Origin: Blastococcus sp. CPCC 205250
GTDB lineage: Bacteria; Actinomycetota; Actinomycetes; Mycobacteriales; Geodermatophilaceae
Direction: 5' to 3'
Length of the DNA stretch: 64,000 nt
Assembly: GCF_019799925.1 (NCBI RefSeq)
Contig: NZ_JABGCG010000005.1
Span: forward strand, 1-64,000
The notes below the pieces were generated by a model. The model saw nothing but the letters and a program-made list of their open reading frames with translations. It was not told the origin of the DNA and ran no database searches. A program made the translations under genes and the position numbers. Numbering within the stretch: the stretch's first letter is position 1; the number at the start of each line of letters is the position of its first letter. Positions 59,291 through 64,000 of the stretch are shown in pieces.

Positions 59291-62200
59291 TCAGCACAGG
59301 GGCCCCAGCGGGCTCCGCGCGGCGCCGTCCTGGTCCACGGTGACCGGCACCGTCAGCGCCGGGTCCACCGTGACGGTGTCGGTACCGCCGAGGCCGACCA
59401 CCAGGACGGCGTCCGGTCGCTCGTACGTGGCGCCGCTCCCGCCGACGTCCACGCGGACGCCGCCGGCGACGGCGGTCAGCGTGATCACGTCGTCGCCCGC
59501 TGTGCCGGCCACGAGCAGGTCCCGGGCGGGCGGCGCCCACCAGGGACCGCGGGCGCAGGACGTGCCGCCGACCGTGCCGCGCAGGTGCGGCACGAGCCGT
59601 GCGCCGCTCACCGTCACCGACACCGTGTCGGGCGTCGACGGGACGCCGTGCACGTCGACCGCGACGACGCTGACGGCGTACACGCCCAGCCCGCGGTACC
59701 GGTGGCCCGGTGCGGGGTCGTCGTCGACGGCGCCGCGCGTCGTGCGCCCGTCGCCCCACTCGACGACGTAGCGCGTGCCGGCGGGCAGGCTGCTCAGGTC
59801 CAGGCTCGCCTCCTCGCCCCCGGCGACGTCCACGGGGTCGTCGGGCAGCGCCAGCACGGGGCGCGGCGCGACGGTGACCGTGGCCGTGGTCGTGCCGGTG
59901 CCCACGGCGTTGGTGGCCGAGCAGGTGACCGTCGTCGTCCCGACCGGGAAGCGGGTGCCGCTCGCCGGGGCGCACGTGGCGGTCGCGGCCGGGTACGCGG
60001 TGGCCGCCGGCGCGGCGAAGGTGACGACCGCCCCGCCCTGCGGGTCGGCCGACTCGCTCACGGCGACGTCGGCTACGGCGGCGAGCACCGGCGCGGCGGA
60101 GACGGTCACCGGGAACTCCTCGGTCGCCGTCCCCAGCGGGCTGGTGGCGGTGCAGCTCACCGTGGTGACCCCGGCCGGGAAGGCCGTGCCGCCCCCGAGC
60201 ACACGGGCGCCGTCGCGGCACTCGACGGCCGGCACCGGCCAGCCGGTGGCGGCGACGTCGGCGAGCGGGTCGGCGAGCGTCGCGGTGGTGTCGCCGGTCG
60301 CCGCGGTGGCCGTCCGCGCGGCCACGGTGAGGGCCGGCAGGGCCTCGACGGTCACGGTGGCGGTGTCGGTCGCGGCCGCGCCGACGCCGTTGGCCGCGGT
60401 GCAGGTGACCGTGGTGACGCCGAGCGGGAACAGGTCCCCGCCGGTGACCGCGCGGCCGCCGGCGTCGCAGGTGACCGTCGGGACCGGGTGGCCGGTGACG
60501 GCGGGCGTCCACGTGGCGGCCCGGTCGGCGCCGTCGGCGGAGCGGACGACGACGTCGGCGACGGCGAGGGTGGGCGGGGCGGAGACCACGACCTGCGTGG
60601 CGGCGTCGGCCGTGCCGGCCGGGCTGGTCGCCGTGCAGTCGACGTCGGTCACGCCGACCGGGAACGACGAGGTCAGCGCCACGTCGTCGCCGTCCACCGT
60701 GCAGGTCACCGTGGGCGTGGGGAAGCCCGCCGCCGTGGCCGGGAGGGTCACCGAGGCGGAGGTCTGCCCGGCTGCCGCGGTCCCGGTCACCGTGGCCGGC
60801 AGGGTCAGCGTCGGTGCGCTGCGGACCGTCACGGTGAAGCCGTCGACCGCGTCGGGGTCCACGCCGTTCTCGGCCGTGCAGGACACCGCGGTCGCGCCCG
60901 CGGGGAAGACGCTGCTGCCGCTGGTGACGGTGCGGCCGCCGGCGTCGACGCAGGTGACGGTCGCGGTGGGGTGGCCGGTGACCGTCGGGGTCCAGGTGGC
61001 GACGGCGCCCGCGCCGGGGGTCGCCTCGTCGACGGTGACGTCGGCGATGCCCAGGCCCGGTGCGCTCTCGACGGTGACGGTGGTGGTCTGCCGGCTGTCG
61101 GTACCGACGCCGTTGGCCGCGACGCACTCGACGGTGGTGACACCGGCCGGGAACGTGCTGCCCGCGGTCACCGGGGCGCCGCCGGCGGTGCAGGCGACGG
61201 TGGGCACGGGCCAGCCGACGGCGGTCGGGTCGAACGTGGGCACCGCAGCGGTCTGCTCGCCGTCGGCGGCGCGCAGCACGACCGGGGCCGGCGGGACGAC
61301 GACCGGCGGGGTCCGCACGGTGACGACGAAGGACCCGCCCGCCGCGGGCGAGATGCCGTTGGTCGCCGTGCAGGTGACCGTCGTCTGCCCGGCCTGGAAG
61401 ACCCGCGGCGAGGTAACGGGGCTGCCGGCGACGGTGCAGGCCGTCGTCGGGGCGGGGTGGCCGGTGGCCGCGACCGCGAACGGGACGGAGGCCGAGCCGA
61501 GCCCGGCCGGGGAGCCGACGACGGTGATCGGCGCCGGCACGGTGAGCAGGGGCGGGGCCTGCACGGTGACCGGTGCGGTGGCCGTCGCGCGGTCGAGGGT
61601 GACCTGCGCCGAGCCGGCGCCGCCACGGTTCGCGCCGGTGAAGACGGCGGTCGCGGTCCCCGACGCGGGCAGCGTGGCCGCAGCCGCCGACAGCTGCCCC
61701 GCGACCGGGCTGCCGAAGGTCAGCGGCAGCCCGACGAGCGCCCCGAGCTCCGACGCCGGGACCGCAGCGCCGGCCGAGTCCGTGAGCAGGCTCGCGGTGA
61801 GCGTGCTGGTCTGCGTCTCGCCGATCGTCGCCGGGGCGGCGGTCAGGGTCGGGACGAGCCGAGTGCCCGCCGCCGTGCCGCGCACCGGGTCGCACCCGCG
61901 GGCGACCGCATCCCCGGCGGCCGGGTCGGTCGAACAGCCCCACCAGTTGCGGGTCAGGGTCACCGCGAGCCCGCTGGTGGTCCACCCGGCCTCGGTGCCG
62001 GCGTCCACCGCGCTGGTCACGTTGCCGGCGATGCGGTTGTAGGAGGCGCTGACCGTCCCCTGGTCGGCGTAGAGGGCCGCGCCGCGGGCGGCGTCGTTGG
62101 CGGTGAAGGTGCTGTGCGTGATCCGCGCGCCGGGCGATCCGCCGCCGGTGAGGTACATGCCGCCGCCGGTGGTGGCGGTGTTGGCGCGCACGGTGAGGCG

Positions 62201-63079
62201 GTCGGCGGAGAGGTCGTCGGTGGCCGCAAGGACCCCGGCGCCGCGGACGGCGGTGTTCGACGCGACCTCGGTCCCCCGGAGCTCCACCGGGACCGAGGTC
62301 ACGCGGATGCCGCCGCCGGTGCCACCCGGGCCGCCCGCGGACGCGGCCACGGCCCGGTTGCCGGTGACCGCTCCCCCGGTGACGGTGAGCGAGCCGGTGC
62401 CGCCCTGGTCCAGGCCGCCGCCGTCCCCGGCCGTGGCGGTGTTGTCCCGCAGGGTGCTGTCGGTGAGCGTGACGTCGGCGTCGGTCGCGTAGACGCCGCC
62501 CCCGGCGTCGCGGGCGGTGCTGTCGCGGACGGTGACCCGCTCGAGCGTCAGCGCCGAGGTCGACGAACCGTCGGCCGTTCCGGTCACCCGCAGCGCGCCA
62601 CCGACCGCGATCGCCTCGAGGACCGGGGCGGTGCCGTCGGCCACCACCAGGTCCCGGAGGGTCAGGCTGCCGGGGTCGGCGCCGCCGCGTCCGCGGTTGC
62701 CGGGGGCGACGTCGAACACCCGGTCGCCGCCGCCGCGGATGACGGTGGTGCCGGCACCGGTCACGGTCAGCTCGCCGACGACGTCCAGGTCGCCGACGGT
62801 GGCGTCGGCCTCGGCCCCGGCGACGTCCGCGCCGCTCTGGAGGACGAACGTCCCGGCCGGGAGGGTGATCGTGTCCACGCCCGGGCGCTGGTTGGCGAGC
62901 AGCACCGCGCCGCGCAGCGTGCACGCGCCGCCGCTGTCGCAGCCGGCGGTCGCGGTGCCCTCGGCGGTGGAGGTGACGGTGATCGTGCCGGCCGCCGCAG
63001 CGACGGGCAGCGGCCCGAGGACGACGCCGGAGACCGAGGCGGTGGCGACCGCCAGGGCGGCGACGAGCCGGCGGTTCAC
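59291..63079 (-). CDS. Large secreted adhesin-like protein: beta-helix plus seven HYR-type modules
   Basis: A 1262-residue protein. A signal peptide (cleavage near residue 29) is followed by a CSLREA-like start (CTLRGAVLLANQRPGVDTITLPAGTF near 53) and a right-handed parallel beta-helix to about 380 (LTLRDLVV, TLERVTVRDSTA, DNTATAGDGGG, SNTAVRGAGVLA). After a linker come seven HYR/Ig-like modules (about 520-1060), each with a Cys pair (...ACTVAGS...VTCTATNG, VECVAANG, SCTAENG, DCTATSP, TCTAANG, SCTATSP, TCSATNA). A PKD-like WGDGRT domain near 1100 and a GDDVITL element close the protein. GTG 63079 overlaps the upstream gene by GTGA. Likely extracellular and adhesive; no anchor of its own. Confidence 0.85.
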   Translation of the reverse strand: MNRRLVAALAVATASVSGVVLGPLPVAAAAGTITVTSTAEGTATAGCDSGGACTLRGAVLLANQRPGVDTITLPAGTFVLQSGADVAGAEADATVGDLDVVGELTVTGAGTTVIRGGGDRVFDVAPGNRGRGGADPGSLTLRDLVVADGTAPVLEAIAVGGALRVTGTADGSSTSALTLERVTVRDSTARDAGGGVYATDADVTLTDSTLRDNTATAGDGGGLDQGGTGSLTVTGGAVTGNRAVAASAGGPGGTGGGIRVTSVPVELRGTEVASNTAVRGAGVLAATDDLSADRLTVRANTATTGGGMYLTGGGSPGARITHSTFTANDAARGAALYADQGTVSASYNRIAGNVTSAVDAGTEAGWTTSGLAVTLTRNWWGCSTDPAAGDAVARGCDPVRGTAAGTRLVPTLTAAPATIGETQTSTLTASLLTDSAGAAVPASELGALVGLPLTFGSPVAGQLSAAAATLPASGTATAVFTGANRGGAGSAQVTLDRATATAPVTVQAPPLLTVPAPITVVGSPAGLGSASVPFAVAATGHPAPTTACTVAGSPVTSPRVFQAGQTTVTCTATNGISPAAGGSFVVTVRTPPVVVPPAPVVLRAADGEQTAAVPTFDPTAVGWPVPTVACTAGGAPVTAGSTFPAGVTTVECVAANGVGTDSRQTTTVTVESAPGLGIADVTVDEATPGAGAVATWTPTVTGHPTATVTCVDAGGRTVTSGSSVFPAGATAVSCTAENGVDPDAVDGFTVTVRSAPTLTLPATVTGTAAAGQTSASVTLPATAAGFPTPTVTCTVDGDDVALTSSFPVGVTDVDCTATSPAGTADAATQVVVSAPPTLAVADVVVRSADGADRAATWTPAVTGHPVPTVTCDAGGRAVTGGDLFPLGVTTVTCTAANGVGAAATDTATVTVEALPALTVAARTATAATGDTTATLADPLADVAATGWPVPAVECRDGARVLGGGTAFPAGVTTVSCTATSPLGTATEEFPVTVSAAPVLAAVADVAVSESADPQGGAVVTFAAPAATAYPAATATCAPASGTRFPVGTTTVTCSATNAVGTGTTTATVTVAPRPVLALPDDPVDVAGGEEASLDLSSLPAGTRYVVEWGDGRTTRGAVDDDPAPGHRYRGLGVYAVSVVAVDVHGVPSTPDTVSVTVSGARLVPHLRGTVGGTSCARGPWWAPPARDLLVAGTAGDDVITLTAVAGGVRVDVGGSGATYERPDAVLVVGLGGTDTVTVDPALTVPVTVDQDGAARSPLGPLC

Positions 63080-64000
63080 GCCGCGTCCCCGGCGGTGGGG
63101 GCGGCGGCTGCGGTCGGACCGGCCGAACGGCGTCGGCCGGCGACGACGAGGAGTGCGCCGGCGGCCACGAGCGCGGCACCGAGCACGCCGATCGCCAGGT
63201 CGGCGCCGGTGCTGGCCAGCCAGCCGTCGCGGGCGGGCGCCGGCGCCGCGGCGGTCGTGCCGGTGCCGCTTCCGGGCCCCCCGGGTGCTGATCCGCCCGT
63301 ACCCGGGGTCGCCCCCGGCGGGACGACGCCGGGTGGGCCGACGGTCGTGTCGACGCGGGCGGAGCCGAAGGGCTCGTCGCCGGCGAGCGGGTCCTGCCCG
63401 GCGAGGAAGCCGGCCGCGACCACGGTGAGGACGGCGGTCGGCGCACCGGGGCCGGCGGTGAGCCGCAGCCGCCGCGTCGTGCTCGCGCCGGCGGCGACGT
63501 CGGCGCCGCCGGTGACCACCAGGACGGTGTCGGCGACCGGCTGACTGCCGGCGAGGGGGCGCCAGGTGCCGCCGTCCTGCTCCTCGACGGTGAGGCCGGC
63601 CGGCGTCAGGCCCGGCGCGGTGAGGGCCAGCGCCACCGGCAGGCCGGTCCACGAGACGCCCGCCGGGGCGGTGAGGGTGACGGTGGCCTCCGCGGGCGGG
63701 CCGCCGGTCGTCGGACCGGCGGGGACGTCGAGGGCGACGGCGGGCACGACGAGGTCGACGACCCGCTGCTCCTCGTCGAGGTCGGTGCTGCCGTCGACGA
63801 CCCGGAGGGTGAGGACGAGCGTGGTGCCGGCCAGGTCGGCCGCGGCGGTCCCGCCGGCGGGGGTGACGGCCAGGGCGAGCCGGGCCGGGCGGGCCAGCGG
63901 CGCGGTGGGGGTCAGCGTGCGACCGTCGGGGCTCGCGGAGAGCGCGACGGCCGCGCCGTCGGCGGTGAGGACCACGTCGTCGGTGCCGAGCACGGGTCCC
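63076..64000 (-). CDS. LASTG-anchored surface protein (5' end outside window)
   Basis: At least 308 residues; the frame remains open to base 64000, so the start is outside. The visible part consists of beta-rich Ala/Val/Thr domains (VTLTAPAGVSWTGLPVALALTAPG, RRLRLTAGPGAPTAVLTVV), a Pro/Gly linker, then LASTG (63205-63219), a hydrophobic helix and RRR. LAxTG is the actinobacterial sortase E signal, so the protein is probably covalently attached to peptidoglycan. It is coupled by GTGA to the adhesin gene that follows. Confidence 0.82.
   Translation of the reverse strand, partial: GPVLGTDDVVLTADGAAVALSASPDGRTLTPTAPLARPARLALAVTPAGGTAAADLAGTTLVLTLRVVDGSTDLDEEQRVVDLVVPAVALDVPAGPTTGGPPAEATVTLTAPAGVSWTGLPVALALTAPGLTPAGLTVEEQDGGTWRPLAGSQPVADTVLVVTGGADVAAGASTTRRLRLTAGPGAPTAVLTVVAAGFLAGQDPLAGDEPFGSARVDTTVGPPGVVPPGATPGTGGSAPGGPGSGTGTTAAAPAPARDGWLASTGADLAIGVLGAALVAAGALLVVAGRRRSAGPTAAAAPTAGDAA

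Noticed and set aside
58937..63544. A 1535-codon plus-strand open frame antisense to the adhesin
   Set aside because: It is a shadow produced by high GC and lack of stops; composition is low-complexity Gly/Arg/Ala and it opposes a protein with clear signal peptide and repeated modules.
1..64000. CRISPR arrays, IS elements, rRNA
   Set aside because: No regularly spaced direct repeats, no transposase motifs or terminal inverted repeats with target duplications, and no rRNA sequence were found on reading either strand.

Overview
The window is very GC-rich chromosomal DNA from an actinomycete. Coding density is high, GTG starts are frequent, and the four-base ATGA/GTGA overlaps typical of the group join most genes within operons. 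Several genes seem to start at or just after the transcription start (TANNNT box 6-8 nt before the start codon). A block from 36042 to 52705 follows the order of Mycobacterium tuberculosis Rv3667-Rv3683, which fixes the phylum; family content and the dispersed intergenic repeat suggest Geodermatophilaceae (Blastococcus/Modestobacter/Geodermatophilus), but that is inference.

Layout. 1-2683: tail of an HNH endonuclease, a tiny ORF, two tandem PIG-L deacetylase paralogues and a secreted protein with an LPADG tail. 2794-8354 (minus): a five-gene, fully overlapping operon (GT2 glycosyltransferase, exosortase-like membrane cysteine protease, ATP-grasp ligase, non-hydrolysing UDP-GlcNAc 2-epimerase, HAD phosphatase). 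This is the least familiar system of the window. 8406-18344: mostly single genes (MocR regulator, ANTAR protein, PlsC, CobQ, thioesterase, FMN protein, VOC protein, PemK/MazF-like protein, AbrB-family transporter, small regulator plus membrane protein).

18432-29097: a cobalamin riboswitch followed by eleven plus-strand genes joined by overlaps or short gaps: chelatase, cobO, cobB, the cobalt transporter cbiMNQO, cobE, cobC-like, cobT (apparently CTG-initiated) and a cysG-like cobA. Cobalt uptake, corrin-ring steps and nucleotide-loop assembly are thus under one B12 switch; cobQ lies apart at 11514.

29219-35938: NYN nuclease-like protein, an ABC-2 exporter operon ending in its own XRE regulator, a DODA-type dioxygenase, SoxR with a SoxR box inside the promoter of a divergent SDR/QueA-like pair, and an FhuF-like protein. 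36042-52705: acetyl-CoA synthetase, holin-like protein, epoxide-hydrolase-like protein, MarP protease, cupredoxin, CoA-NUDIX, TlpA, Nth, Crp, NUDIX, RidA, DUF4177, two ArsA-type ATPases, PonA2-type PBP, YqeY and metallophosphoesterase. 52758-57167: tRNA-Pro(CGG), two CNNM/CorC proteins and an S9 peptidase. 57210-64000 (minus): three tail-collar proteins (one with a Tat signal), a DUF6916-like protein, a 1262-residue secreted beta-helix/HYR adhesin and an LASTG-anchored surface protein cut by the window edge.

No CRISPR array, insertion sequence, prophage core or rRNA was seen. Protein assignments rest on reading motifs by eye; no database search was possible.
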